Shown here piece by piece: positions 8,316-17,023 of a stretch of 64,000 nucleotides of DNA. Within the stretch, counting starts at the first letter, position 1, and the number at the start of each line of letters is the position of its first letter. Source of the stretch: JAKOWB01 sp038363005 (GTDB lineage: Bacteria; Pseudomonadota; Alphaproteobacteria; Kiloniellales; JACOMY01). The stretch is taken from positions 1 through 64,000 of the forward strand of contig JBBQBI010000022.1 of the NCBI GenBank assembly GCA_038363005.1, read 5' to 3'. The translations under genes and the position numbers were made by a program. A model generated the notes under the pieces. That model worked only from the letters and a program-made list of their open reading frames with translations. It was not told where the DNA came from and made no database searches.

Positions 8316-9299
8316 TCACATGTTCGCCGCGGTCGCGGCGTCGATCAGGTCCTGGCCGATGCCGGGGGCGAACTGGTCCCACACCGGCTTCATCGCGGCC
8401 CGCCACTGCGTCAGTTCGTCGTCGCTGAGGGTCAGGATCTTGGCCTTGCCGGCGGCCTCGATCTTGGCCCGGGCTTCCTGGTTCAGCTGGGCAGCGATGC
8501 CGTTGGAATAGGACGTTGCTTCCGCCATGGCCTTGGCCACCTCGGCGCGGACGTCGTCCGGCAGGCCATTCCACCACTCGGCATTGGTGACCACCATGTA
8601 GTCGATCACGCCATGGTTGGTCTCGCTGATCGCCGCCTGCACCTCGTAGAACTTTTGCGAGAAGATGTTCGACCAGGTGTTCTCCTGGCCGTCCACCACG
8701 CCGGTCTGCAGCGCCTGGTAGACCTCGGAGAACTTCATCTTCTGCGGGTTGGCGCCAAGCGCGGCGAACTGCGCCTCCAGCACGTCGGAGGCCTGGATGC
8801 GGAACTTCAGGCCCTTGGCATCGCCCGGGACGTGCAGCTCCTTGTTGGCGGACAGCTGCTTCATGCCATTGTGCCAATAGGCTATGCCCAGCAGGTCGGC
8901 ATCGGTCATGGCGCCGAGCAGCGCCTGGCCGGCGTCACTGTTCTGGAACTTGTCGACAGCCGCCTGGTTCTTGAACATGAAGGGCAGGTCAAAGACCTGC
9001 AGCTTCTTGGTGAAGCGGTCGAACTTCGACAGCGACGGTGCGATGAACTGCACGTCGCCCAGCAGCAGGGCCTCGAGCTCCTTGTCGTCGCCGAACAGCG
9101 ACGAGTTGGGATAGACCTCGACGGTGACCCGGCCAGGCAGGGCGGCTTCCACCAGCTCCTTGAACTTCAGGGCGCCCTGGCCCTTCGGCGTGGTTTCGGC
9201 GACGACGTGGCTGAATTTGATGACGATGGGGTCGGCACTGGCCACCCCGCCGCACAAAAGGATAACGGCCGCCGCGGTGGCGGCGATAAAGTTACGCAT
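8316..9299 (-). CDS. dctP: TRAP transporter substrate-binding protein (DctP type)
   Basis: 327-residue periplasmic binding protein. A Sec signal peptide (MRNFIAATAAAVILLCGGVASA) is cut near residue 22, and the mature part begins DPIVIKFSHV. DctP hallmarks are FSHVVAETTPKGQGA near the start, PGRVTVEVYP, and KGLKFRIQASDV with the family Arg that binds the ligand carboxylate. Further signals are EVYQALQTGVVDGQEN and the segment around SETNHGVIDY. The ATG at 9299 is chosen over the longer frame because GGGAGG lies nine bases upstream and the signal peptide starts here. It is the first gene of the minus-strand TRAP operon. The gene-poor stretch at 9.3-10.0 kb holds its promoter. Confidence 0.94.
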   Translation of the reverse strand: MRNFIAATAAAVILLCGGVASADPIVIKFSHVVAETTPKGQGALKFKELVEAALPGRVTVEVYPNSSLFGDDKELEALLLGDVQFIAPSLSKFDRFTKKLQVFDLPFMFKNQAAVDKFQNSDAGQALLGAMTDADLLGIAYWHNGMKQLSANKELHVPGDAKGLKFRIQASDVLEAQFAALGANPQKMKFSEVYQALQTGVVDGQENTWSNIFSQKFYEVQAAISETNHGVIDYMVVTNAEWWNGLPDDVRAEVAKAMAEATSYSNGIAAQLNQEARAKIEAAGKAKILTLSDDELTQWRAAMKPVWDQFAPGIGQDLIDAATAANM

Positions 9300-9547
9300 C
9301 AGGTCTTTCCTCCCAGACATAGCAGGTTTCTTGACGGTCGTTCTTACGGACACTGCCTCTTTCAGGGCGGCCCCCGTGACCGCGATTGAGACTTATCCCG
9401 CAATAGTTCTGTCTCCGGCCCGGCGGCGCAAGCCCTGAATCTCACCCGTGGTATCCAGATGAACCTAGCCTTCTCTCTCTGGTGAGGCGTGATAATCACG
9501 GTTTGACAAGAGACTAGCTGCGCAGGAGGTCGAACGCGACGGGTGAA

Positions 9548-9700
9548 GTGGACTCCGCCCCTTCGCAGCTGCAAATAGACTGGTTCTTCAAGCTCAAGCC
9601 CGCCTTCCGCGGCTCATTCATTGGGTCCGACGGCGGTCTGTTGCTCCACCGCGAAGTCGACGACGGCCTTTTCGGCGACCTGGATCGGTGTGCCTGCGCT
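9548..9700 (+). pseudogene. Remnant of an IS1380-like transposase N-terminus
   Basis: The frame from the GTG at 9548 reads FFKLKPAFRGSF followed by IGSDGGLLLHREVDDGLFGDL. The S-D-G-G-L-L-L-x-R-E-x-D block matches the conserved N-terminal region of IS1380-type (DDE group 1) transposases as I recall it. Similarity is lost after about 9690 and the frame stops at 9808, so only about 50 residues of a roughly 450-residue enzyme are left. No inverted repeats or catalytic DDE residues are visible. The family call is from memory and should be treated as provisional. Confidence 0.5.
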
Positions 9701-9982
9701 CGGGCAAGGTCCACAGCGCCGAAGGCGGTGCCGGGCTGCCGGATCCACCCGCCGAACCATCCGATGCCAGTTCGGAACTCGAAGCCTGGCGGCGCGTTCT
9801 GCCACTGACGACCTCGTGTCACCACGTCTCGCCACGTCACGATCCAGCCCATCGGTCTGCTGAGCTTCGGCGACGGACCATCCAATGAACGACGCGCCGT
9901 CGACCGGCTGCTGCGGCTCAAGATGGCCGAGAGCAATCCGCACCAGAGCTACGAGGCCCGTCGCGGTCATCCGAAAGGATAG
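9701..9982. other. Gene-free debris between IS remnant and efflux operon
   Basis: No convincing intact gene. In the same frame as the transposase remnant, after its stop, a short open stretch (about 9809-9982) ends with GDGPSNERRAVDRLLRLKMA and a further 17 codons before TAG, which looks like the tail of a real protein, but I cannot name it. Competing frames on both strands are low-complexity and contradict each other. Together with the upstream 9300-9547 segment (dctP promoter region, locally AT-richer, with GATAATCACGGTTTGACA), about 730 bases here hold no functional gene. Confidence 0.5.
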
Positions 9983-10026
9983 CCGCGTCATCCTTTGTGC
10001 TTTTTCACCGCGAAGGTCGTCCAAGC

Positions 10027-11229
10027 ATGCCAGACAATCTGCAGATCGAGTTGACCGCGGAGCCTGCGACGGCCGACAGAGTGCCCAGTGAGTCCCCGAA
10101 CGCACTGGTTCGCACGAAGCCCTATGCCCTGGTTGCTTCGCCCAAGAAGCCCACGATTCACGCGAAGCCGTCATTCTGGCGGCGCTGGGGCCTGTGGGTT
10201 GGATTGGCGGCCGCCGGAGCCTTGGGTGGCTGGCTGTTCTACACGCAACCCTGGCAAGCCGGTTTGGTGTCTGTTGTGGTCGAGGTCGTAACACCTGGGC
10301 CCATCACCCGCGTGCTCGCCGTCAACGGACGGGTCGCGGCGCTTCGTTCGGTCGACATCAAGTCGACCGTGGCCGGAACGCTGGTCGGGCCGCTGGCCGA
10401 AGAGGGGGATGTCGTCGCGCAAGGAACGCTTCTGGCGAACCTCGACGACACCTCGCAGCAGGCGGCCGTCCGGCAGACAGTCGCGGCGCTGGATCAAGGA
10501 TTGGTCGCGCAGACGCAGGCACGCGACGCGCTCAAGCGCGCCGAGGCGCTCGGGGTCAATATCCCGCGCGTGACGACAGAGAATGCGCGACGCGACCTGG
10601 AGCGCGCTGACCAGGAGGTCGGCCGGTTGCTCGCGCTGGTCGACCAGGCGCAGTTCCAGCTGACCAAGTACAGCATTGTTGCACCCATCGCCGGTACCAT
10701 CCTGTCCAGGGGTGTCGAGCCGGGCCAGGTCGTGGATCTGTCGACGCCGCTGTTTGCGCTGGCCGACCTGCGCGATCTCGTCGTCGAGATGGATGTCGAC
10801 GAATCCTACGCAACGCAGGTCAGGCCGGGCATGCCGGCCTTGCTGCGCCTGACCGGCGATTCGCGGACGCTGGAGGGGCGCGTCAGCTTCGTCGCCCCCA
10901 TGGTGGACGCCGCTACCGGCGGCCTCGCGGTCAAAATCGCCTTCAGCGAACCGCAAGTGACGCCGGTGGGCCTCACTGTCACGGCCAATATCATCGTCGA
11001 TCGACAGGAGGCCGCAATCTCCGCGCCGCGCTCCGCAATCGTCAGCTCCGGGTCAGGAGATGCGGTCTTCGTACTGGTGGACGCGAAGGCCAAGCGCCTA
11101 CCGGTAACCGTGATCGACTGGCCAGCCGACCGCCTCATCATCACCGAAGGGCTGACGACAGGCGACAGGCTGGTCGTCGACGCGAACGGCCTTGCCGACG
11201 GCCTGGGAGTCGCTGTCGCGGGGGAATAG
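10027..11229 (+). CDS. HlyD/MFP-family efflux periplasmic adaptor
   Basis: 400-residue membrane-fusion (adaptor) protein. A short cytoplasmic N-terminus is followed by one membrane helix (about residues 51-70) and a half-lipoyl segment (LVGPLAEEGDVVAQGTLLAN). After that come a helical hairpin (about residues 140-220) and the second lipoyl half and beta-barrel (APIAGTILSRGVEPGQVVDL). It would link the inner-membrane ABC exporter encoded next door to an outer-membrane channel. The ATG at 10027 is preferred to a GTG at 9997. The stop is two bases from the permease start. No TolC-like gene is nearby. Codon choices include more A/T-ending codons than the neighbours. Confidence 0.85.
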   Translation: MPDNLQIELTAEPATADRVPSESPNALVRTKPYALVASPKKPTIHAKPSFWRRWGLWVGLAAAGALGGWLFYTQPWQAGLVSVVVEVVTPGPITRVLAVNGRVAALRSVDIKSTVAGTLVGPLAEEGDVVAQGTLLANLDDTSQQAAVRQTVAALDQGLVAQTQARDALKRAEALGVNIPRVTTENARRDLERADQEVGRLLALVDQAQFQLTKYSIVAPIAGTILSRGVEPGQVVDLSTPLFALADLRDLVVEMDVDESYATQVRPGMPALLRLTGDSRTLEGRVSFVAPMVDAATGGLAVKIAFSEPQVTPVGLTVTANIIVDRQEAAISAPRSAIVSSGSGDAVFVLVDAKAKRLPVTVIDWPADRLIITEGLTTGDRLVVDANGLADGLGVAVAGE

Positions 11230-11231
11230 TC

Positions 11232-12440
11232 GTGCTCTACGCCCTCAAGATCGCGACCCGCTATCTGACCGCCAACAAGGCGCAGACGTCGCTGCTCGTC
11301 TTCGGCGTCGCGGTGGGCGTGTTCATCTTCATTTTCATGAGCGCGCTGATCGGTGGGCTGGCCGAGTACATCCTGTCCCGCACCGCCGGTGATCTCTCCC
11401 ATGTGACGATCCAGGCGGAGGCGCGCGATCCGCCTCTCCTGCTGCAGGATCCGCAAGGCATCATCCTGCTTGTCCAAGAAAAGGACTCCAGTCGCACGGC
11501 ACGACTGGCAAACACCGATGCCTACATTCCCATCATCGCGAAGCTGCCGGGCGTGACGGCGGTGTCGCAGCAGATCACGGGCGGCGGGTTCCTCAGGCGC
11601 GGCGCTCAGTTCGCCCAGATGAGCATCACCGGCATCGAGCCGGACAAGGTGTCCGCCATCATCAACTTCAAAAAGTATCTCGTCGAAGGGACCCTGGAGC
11701 TTGGCGCTGGCAGGATACTGGTCGGCAAGAAGTTGGCGGACGACATGCACTTCCGCCTTGGACAGACGGTACGGCTGCAGGCAGATACGGGCGTCGACCA
11801 AGCGCTGGTCGTCTCGGGCATTTACGAAACGGGTGCCGGCGAGGCCGACCGCCGGCAGGCCTATGTCAGCCTGGCCACGGCGCGGACGCTGTTCGCGATG
11901 CCGCAGGGCATCTCCAGGATCGAGATCAAGCTGGCAGACCTGTACCAGGCGGATGCGACCGCCGCGCGTATAGAGGCGGTCACCGGCTTGCCGGCGACGT
12001 CCTGGACCGAAAACGCCGCCCAGCTTCTGGACGCGCTGAAGGCGCAGGGGCAGACGGGCCTCATGCTCAAGACCTTCGCACTCATTACGATCATCATCGG
12101 GGTGGCTTCCGCGCTCCTGCTGTCAACGTATCGTCGGCGCCCCGAGATCGGCATCATGCGCGCGATGGGCGCGCCGCGACGCTTCGTGGTCTTCGTGTTC
12201 GTGATTCAGGGCGCGATGATCGGCCTGGTCGGAGGCCTGCTCGGAGCCGGCATTGGATTTGCGGCGCTCCTGGCCTTTCCTGGACGGGATGCATTCAAGC
12301 CAGGCGACCTGCCGATCGACATCGCCCAGGGCGCCTATGGTCTGGCGATCCTGTTGACCTTCATCGCCGCCACCTTGGCGGCGATCCTGCCGGCGCGCGC
12401 GGCCTCGCGGCTCGATCCAGTAACGGCGATCGGCCAATGA
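11232..12440 (+). CDS. ABC transporter permease, MacB/FtsX type
   Basis: 402-residue permease with the MacB/LolC layout. It has an N-terminal membrane helix (about residues 17-40), a large periplasmic domain (about 45-270) and three C-terminal helices. The last part includes the FtsX core motif region RRPEIGIMRAMGAPRRFV and ends LDPVTAIGQ, typical of this family. It starts with GTG at 11232, two bases after the adaptor stop. Its stop overlaps the ATPase start (ATGA). The role is probably tripartite, mechanotransmission-type export of a lipophilic compound, peptide or lipoprotein; the substrate is unknown. Confidence 0.88.
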   Translation: MLYALKIATRYLTANKAQTSLLVFGVAVGVFIFIFMSALIGGLAEYILSRTAGDLSHVTIQAEARDPPLLLQDPQGIILLVQEKDSSRTARLANTDAYIPIIAKLPGVTAVSQQITGGGFLRRGAQFAQMSITGIEPDKVSAIINFKKYLVEGTLELGAGRILVGKKLADDMHFRLGQTVRLQADTGVDQALVVSGIYETGAGEADRRQAYVSLATARTLFAMPQGISRIEIKLADLYQADATAARIEAVTGLPATSWTENAAQLLDALKAQGQTGLMLKTFALITIIIGVASALLLSTYRRRPEIGIMRAMGAPRRFVVFVFVIQGAMIGLVGGLLGAGIGFAALLAFPGRDAFKPGDLPIDIAQGAYGLAILLTFIAATLAAILPARAASRLDPVTAIGQ

Positions 12441-13117
12441 GCGATCCGCTTTTGGTCGTAAGCGACCTCTATAAGTCCTTTGGACATGGCGGCGGCGAAA
12501 CCAAGGTCCTGAAGGGTCTCGACCTGACCTTGGAGCGCGGCGAGTTGACGGCGCTGCTTGGGCCTTCGGGATCGGGCAAGAGCACGCTGCTGACCATTCT
12601 GGGCACGCTGATGCAGCCGACGTCCGGATCCCACACGATGCTCGGCGAAGACCTGACCCGGGCGAGCGACCAGGAGCTGACGGCGTTTCGCAATCTGCAT
12701 ATCGGTTTCGTCTTCCAGTTCCACAATCTGCTGCCCGACTTCACCGCGCTGGAGAATGTCATTTTTCCCACGGCTGTGCGGGACGGGCGCGAGACGGCCG
12801 CCGCCCGTTCACGCGGTCGCGACCTCCTGACCAGCATGGGGCTCGCGGACCGCATCGATTTTCCCTCGAGCAACCTGTCCGGCGGCCAGAAGCAGCGCGT
12901 TGCCGTCGCCCGCGCCCTGATGAACCGACCGGAGCTGGTCCTCGCCGACGAGCCGACCGGCAACCTCGACCGGGAGTCGGCCAATCAGGTCATGGAGCTG
13001 ATCGGCGAGATCAATCGCGACGAAGGCACGACCTTCCTGATCTCGACCCATGACGAGAAGATCGCCGCCAGGTGTCGCCGCCAGATCCTGGTCGGCGACG
13101 GCCGGGTGACTGGGTAG
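12437..13117 (+). CDS. ABC transporter ATP-binding protein, MacB/LolD type
   Basis: 226-residue ATPase with all motifs: Walker A GPSGSGKST (from about residue 38), Q-loop FVFQFHNLLP, signature LSGGQKQRVAVARAL, Walker B LVLADEPTGNLD and H-loop ISTHD. The ADEPTGNLD form is typical of the LolD/MacB/FtsE subfamily. It overlaps the permease by four bases and completes a three-gene adaptor-permease-ATPase operon. A 230-base gap (13118-13347) follows in which I see no gene or terminator. Confidence 0.93.
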   Translation: MSDPLLVVSDLYKSFGHGGGETKVLKGLDLTLERGELTALLGPSGSGKSTLLTILGTLMQPTSGSHTMLGEDLTRASDQELTAFRNLHIGFVFQFHNLLPDFTALENVIFPTAVRDGRETAAARSRGRDLLTSMGLADRIDFPSSNLSGGQKQRVAVARALMNRPELVLADEPTGNLDRESANQVMELIGEINRDEGTTFLISTHDEKIAARCRRQILVGDGRVTG

Positions 13118-13347
13118 GTAACAAGACCAACCGATCGTGGGCTGCGAGCATGATTGCAGCTTCGGCCATGTCACCGTCTTGGCGACGGCACCGCCTTGTC
13201 CCTGCGCCGTGCATCGCCGAGAAAGACTCTATCCTCAAGTCATTTCGGTCCTTGGCTGTTGCCTTGGCCGGCCGAACGGCGCGACCATTGCCCCTGAGGG
13301 AGAGCCGGACAACGGCCTGGGCACAAGCCAAGAAGGAGGACGACGCC

Positions 13348-15381
13348 ATGGGAGACATCGCCGCAAGAGAAGCACGTTGCGCAGTGATCGTCGGGCCCTA
13401 CACCGCGGGCAAGACGACACTGCTGGAAGCCATGCTGTTCGCCGCCGGGGCGATCCAGCGCAAGGGAACCGTGCCGCAGGGCAACACCGTGGGCGACGCG
13501 ACGCCCGAAGCCCGGCAGCGGCAGATGACCACCGAACCCAATACTGTGTACTTCACCTACCTCGGCGACCCCTGGACGGTGATCGACTGTCCTGGCTCGG
13601 TCGAGCTGCTGCAGGAGACCCGCACGGCGCTGATGGTCGCCGACATCGCCGTGGTGGTGGCGGAGCCCGATCCGGCGCGCGCGGCGACCCTGGCGCCGCT
13701 GCTGCGCGCGCTCGACGAGCTGTCGATCCCGCACGTCATCTTCATCAACAAGATCGAGAAGGCGCCGGCCCGCGTGCGCGACCTGCTGTCGGCGCTGCAG
13801 GCCGTATCGGCCCGGCCGCTGGTGCTGCGCGAGGTACCGATCCGCGAGGGCGACGCCATCACCGGCTACGTCGACCTGGTGAGCGAGCGCGCCTGGCACT
13901 TCAACGAGAACAAGGCCTCCGACCTGGTGGCCATGCCGGACACCATGAAGGACCGCGAGAGCGAGGCGCGGCAGGAGATGCTGGAGGCGCTGGCCGACTT
14001 CGACGACGGCCTGATGGAGCAGCTGCTGGAGGACAAGGTACCGGCGACGAACGAGGTCTATCAGCAGCTGACCCGCGACCTGCAGCAGGACCTGATCGTG
14101 CCGGTCTTCATCGGCTCGGCCGAGCATGGCAACGGCATCGTGCGGCTGCTCAAGGCCCTGCGCCACGAAGCGCCGGGGCCGCGGCAGACCGCCGAACGCC
14201 TGGGCATTGCCCTGAATGGCGGCCTGACCGCCAGCGTGGCGCGGACGCTCTATCAGGCGCACACCGGCAAGCTGTCGCTGGTGCGCCTCTGGTCGGGCGA
14301 ATTGAAGGAGGGGCAGAACCTGGGTGGCGAACGCCCCTCGGGCCTCTACCACCTGCGTGGTGGCGAGGTGGAGAAGATCGGCCACGCGATGGCTGGCGAG
14401 CTGATCGGCGTCGGTCGCTGCGATGCCTTGAAGCCTGGCGACCTGGTCAGCGAGACGACGCGCGAGGCCGGCCAGCATGCCGCCTGGCCGGAGCCGCCAC
14501 AGCCGGTCTATGCCCTGGCGATGCAGCCGCAGAACCGGCAGGACGACGTCAAGCTCAGCGGCTCCATCGCCAAGCTGATCGAGGAGGATCCCTCGCTGGC
14601 ACTGGAGCACAACCACGACACCCACCAGATGTTGCTGTGGGGCCAGGGCGAGATCCACCTGCAGCTCGCCGTCGAGCGGCTCAAGAACAAGTACAACGTG
14701 GCGGTGACCACGCTGCCGCCGATGACGCCCTACAAGGAGACCATTCGCGGCCGCACCGATGTGCACTCCCGCTTCAAGCGGCAGTCCGGCGGCCACGGCC
14801 AGTTCGCCGACGTCAAGGTGGAGATCAAGGCCCTGCCGCGCGGCAGCGGCTTCGCCTTCGAGGACGCGGTGGTCGGCGGCGCGGTGCCGCGGCAGTTCAT
14901 CTCCTCGGTCGAGGACGGCGTGATGGACGGCCTGCACCAGGGCCCACTGGGCTTCCCGGTGGTCGATGTCGGCGTGCGGCTGCACGACGGGCAGTATCAT
15001 GCGGTCGACTCCTCGGACATGGCCTTCAAGACCGCCGGCCGCCAGGCCATGCAGGAGGGCTTGCCGAAGTGCGACCCGGTGCTGCTGGAGCCAATCTGCG
15101 AGGTGATGATCGAGGTGCCTTCGGAAGCGATGAGCCGCATCCACGGCATCGTCTCCTCCCGCCGCGGCCACCTGCTGGGCTTCGAGACCAAGCCGGGCTG
15201 GCAGGGCTGGGACCAGATCAAGTGCCACCTGCCGGCCTCGGAGTTGCGCGACCTGATCGTCGAGCTACGCTCGGCAACCCAGGGCGCCGGTAGTTTCGTC
15301 TGGAAGTTCGACCACCTGCAGGAACTCACCGGCCGTCCAGCCGAGAAAGTCATCCAGGACCGCCAGCAGGCGGCCCAATAG
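13348..15381 (+). CDS. EF-G-like translational GTPase family protein, altered GTPase motifs
   Basis: 677-residue protein with the EF-G domain order (G domain, domains II-V) and a C-terminus near full EF-G length. The GTPase motifs depart from classical EF-G. G1 is GPYTAGKTT, which is usable. G3 is DCPGS instead of DTPGH, so the catalytic His is replaced by Ser. G4 is NKIE instead of NKxD. I recall the GPY.xGKTT and DCPGS forms from a widespread alphaproteobacterial EF-G-like family, so those may be family traits; the NKIE seems more unusual. The ATG at 13348 has an AAGGAGG site. It is not the main EF-G, which should lie with the ribosomal genes elsewhere. Its stop is 13 bases before the hydratase gene. 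Confidence 0.85.
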   Translation: MGDIAAREARCAVIVGPYTAGKTTLLEAMLFAAGAIQRKGTVPQGNTVGDATPEARQRQMTTEPNTVYFTYLGDPWTVIDCPGSVELLQETRTALMVADIAVVVAEPDPARAATLAPLLRALDELSIPHVIFINKIEKAPARVRDLLSALQAVSARPLVLREVPIREGDAITGYVDLVSERAWHFNENKASDLVAMPDTMKDRESEARQEMLEALADFDDGLMEQLLEDKVPATNEVYQQLTRDLQQDLIVPVFIGSAEHGNGIVRLLKALRHEAPGPRQTAERLGIALNGGLTASVARTLYQAHTGKLSLVRLWSGELKEGQNLGGERPSGLYHLRGGEVEKIGHAMAGELIGVGRCDALKPGDLVSETTREAGQHAAWPEPPQPVYALAMQPQNRQDDVKLSGSIAKLIEEDPSLALEHNHDTHQMLLWGQGEIHLQLAVERLKNKYNVAVTTLPPMTPYKETIRGRTDVHSRFKRQSGGHGQFADVKVEIKALPRGSGFAFEDAVVGGAVPRQFISSVEDGVMDGLHQGPLGFPVVDVGVRLHDGQYHAVDSSDMAFKTAGRQAMQEGLPKCDPVLLEPICEVMIEVPSEAMSRIHGIVSSRRGHLLGFETKPGWQGWDQIKCHLPASELRDLIVELRSATQGAGSFVWKFDHLQELTGRPAEKVIQDRQQAAQ

Positions 15382-15394
15382 GACAGGAGAAGCG

Positions 15395-16189
15395 ATGGAG
15401 CTGATCGATCTGGCCGCGCGCCTGGTGCAGGCGCGCGTACCCGCCAACGCGCCGCTGCTGCCTGATGCGGCAGAGCTGCCGCGTGACCTGCCGCTGGCCT
15501 ATCGCCTGCAGGAGGCGGTGGTCCGGCAGACCGCGGCCGGCGGCGCCGGGCATCCCTGGGGCTGGAAGATCGCGCTGGCCAGCCAGGCGGCGCAGCGCTG
15601 GCACGGCGTCACGCAGCCGGTGCGCGGCCGCATGTTCGCCGGCGGCCTGCGGCAATCGCCGGCGCGCCTGCCGGCCGGCCGCTACCGCCCTTGCCTGATC
15701 GAGCCCGAGATCGCCTTCACCCTGGGGCGCGAGCTGCCGCCGCGCACCAGGACCTACAGCCTGGCCGAGGTGACGGCGGCGGTGGCGACACTGCACCCGG
15801 CGATGGAGATCGCCAGCTCTGCCTATGGCGAGACGCGTTGGTACGACGCGCCGCTGGGCGCCATGGTGGCCGACAACGTCTCGCACGCCGGGCTGATCCT
15901 GGGCGAAGGGCGGCGAGATTTCGCCCGCTTCGACCTCACGGCGCTGCGGGTCGAGGTCTGGGTCGATGGCCGCCGCCACGGCGTTGGCAGCAGCGCCAAT
16001 GCGCTGGGCAACCCGTTGCTGTCGCTGACCTGGCTTGCCAACAGCCTGTCGCGCGACGGCCAGGGCCTGCGCCAGGGCGAGGTGGTGACCACCGGGCTGC
16101 TGACGCCCTATGTCGAGCTGAAGCCCGGCCAGCGGGCCGCCGCCTTCTACGGTCCCTTCGGCAGCTGCCGGGTGCAACTGGATGCCTGA
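15395..16189 (+). CDS. 2-keto-4-pentenoate hydratase-like protein (MhpD type), copy 1
   Basis: 264-residue protein of the MhpD/FAH-like hydratase-decarboxylase superfamily, which acts on 2-hydroxypenta-2,4-dienoate and related enols with a divalent metal. Diagnostic parts are the G-W-K-I segment (residues about 55-58) and IEPEIAFTLGRELP (about 105-118) with the metal-binding Glu residues. Also present are HPAMEIASSAY and the C-terminal TTGLLTPYVELKPGQ. An AGGAGA site precedes the ATG. Its end overlaps the start of a paralog by eight bases. No meta-cleavage dioxygenase or aldolase is adjacent, so it may not belong to an aromatic pathway. Confidence 0.82.
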   Translation: MELIDLAARLVQARVPANAPLLPDAAELPRDLPLAYRLQEAVVRQTAAGGAGHPWGWKIALASQAAQRWHGVTQPVRGRMFAGGLRQSPARLPAGRYRPCLIEPEIAFTLGRELPPRTRTYSLAEVTAAVATLHPAMEIASSAYGETRWYDAPLGAMVADNVSHAGLILGEGRRDFARFDLTALRVEVWVDGRRHGVGSSANALGNPLLSLTWLANSLSRDGQGLRQGEVVTTGLLTPYVELKPGQRAAAFYGPFGSCRVQLDA

Positions 16190-16970
16190 GTCCCTGAGCC
16201 AGCGGCTGCAGGCCGGCCGCGATCCGCGCAACCCCGCCGCCGTCATCGCGCCATCCGCGCTGCCGCGCGACCTGCATACGGCCTATGGCGAGCAGGCGCT
16301 GCTGGTGCGACGGCTCTGTGCGGCCGGCGGCCGGCGCCCGGTCGGCTACAAGATCGGCGCCACCAGCCTGCGGGCGCAGCGGTTCCTCGGTGTCGGCGAA
16401 CCCTTCGCCGGGCGCGTGCTGGCTGGCGGCCTCTACAGCTCGCCGGCGCGCCTCTCGGCCGCGCGCTTCCGCTTCCGCCTGATCGAACCGGAATACGCCT
16501 TCACCCTGGCGCGGCCCCTACCGGCGCGGGCGCGCGCCTATGGCGTGGCAGAGGTCGCCGACGCCGTCGGCACGCTGCATCCGGCAATCGAGATCGTCAC
16601 CTCGGCCTTCGGTGCCGAGGGTTGGCAAGCGGTGGGTGGCCGGGCGCTGATCGCCGACAACGGCGCGCACGGCGCCCTGGTGCTGGGCGAGGGGCGCCAG
16701 GACTGGCGCGCGGTCGACCTGGCGCGGGAACGGGTCGAGCTCTGCATCGACGGTCGCTGCGTTGGCACCGGCAACGGCAGCGCCGTCCTGGGTCACCCGC
16801 TGCAGGCCCTGGCCTGGCTGGCCACGCTGCTGGGCCGGCAGGGCAGCGGCCTGGCGGCCGACGACGTGATCACCACCGGCGTGGTAACGCCCTTCGTGCT
16901 GGTCGACGCAGGGCAGCGCGTCGCCGCGCAGTTCGGACCATTCGGTACGTGCAGGGTTGATTTTACATAA
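16182..16970 (+). CDS. 2-keto-4-pentenoate hydratase-like protein, copy 2
   Basis: 262-residue paralog of the preceding gene with the same motif order: GYKIGATS, IEPEYAFTLARPLP, HPAIEIVTSAFG, LVLGEG and TTGVVTPFVLVDAGQ. The ATG at 16182 lies inside the 3' end of copy 1 (eight-base overlap), so translation is coupled. The equal length and collinear motifs indicate tandem duplication followed by divergence. The two chains may form a hetero-oligomer, as hydratase/decarboxylase pairs (for example XylJ with XylI) do, but that is inference. The DNA just after the stop becomes strikingly AT-rich before dps. Confidence 0.8.
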   Translation: MPESLSQRLQAGRDPRNPAAVIAPSALPRDLHTAYGEQALLVRRLCAAGGRRPVGYKIGATSLRAQRFLGVGEPFAGRVLAGGLYSSPARLSAARFRFRLIEPEYAFTLARPLPARARAYGVAEVADAVGTLHPAIEIVTSAFGAEGWQAVGGRALIADNGAHGALVLGEGRQDWRAVDLARERVELCIDGRCVGTGNGSAVLGHPLQALAWLATLLGRQGSGLAADDVITTGVVTPFVLVDAGQRVAAQFGPFGTCRVDFT

Positions 16971-16995
16971 ATAACTAAAATCATTCTAATCTATC

Positions 16996-17023
16996 TTGAA
17001 CCTGGCAGGGATACCCTTATATC
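16996..17023 (+). promoter_or_regulatory. Probable sigma70-type promoter of dps
   Basis: In an AT-rich island (16965-17030) within otherwise very GC-rich DNA, TTGAAC (16996-17001) and TATATC (17018-17023) are 16 bases apart, about 80 bases upstream of the dps ATG. The preceding stretch, with several A/T tracts (AAATAACTAAAATCATTCTAATC), could hold an iron- or peroxide-responsive operator, but I cannot match a specific box. Confidence 0.45.

Noticed and set aside
9514..9936. 140-codon minus-strand frame in the gap before the efflux operon
   Set aside because: It is antisense to the transposase remnant, has no ribosome site or hydrophobic or domain features, and looks like a shadow frame.
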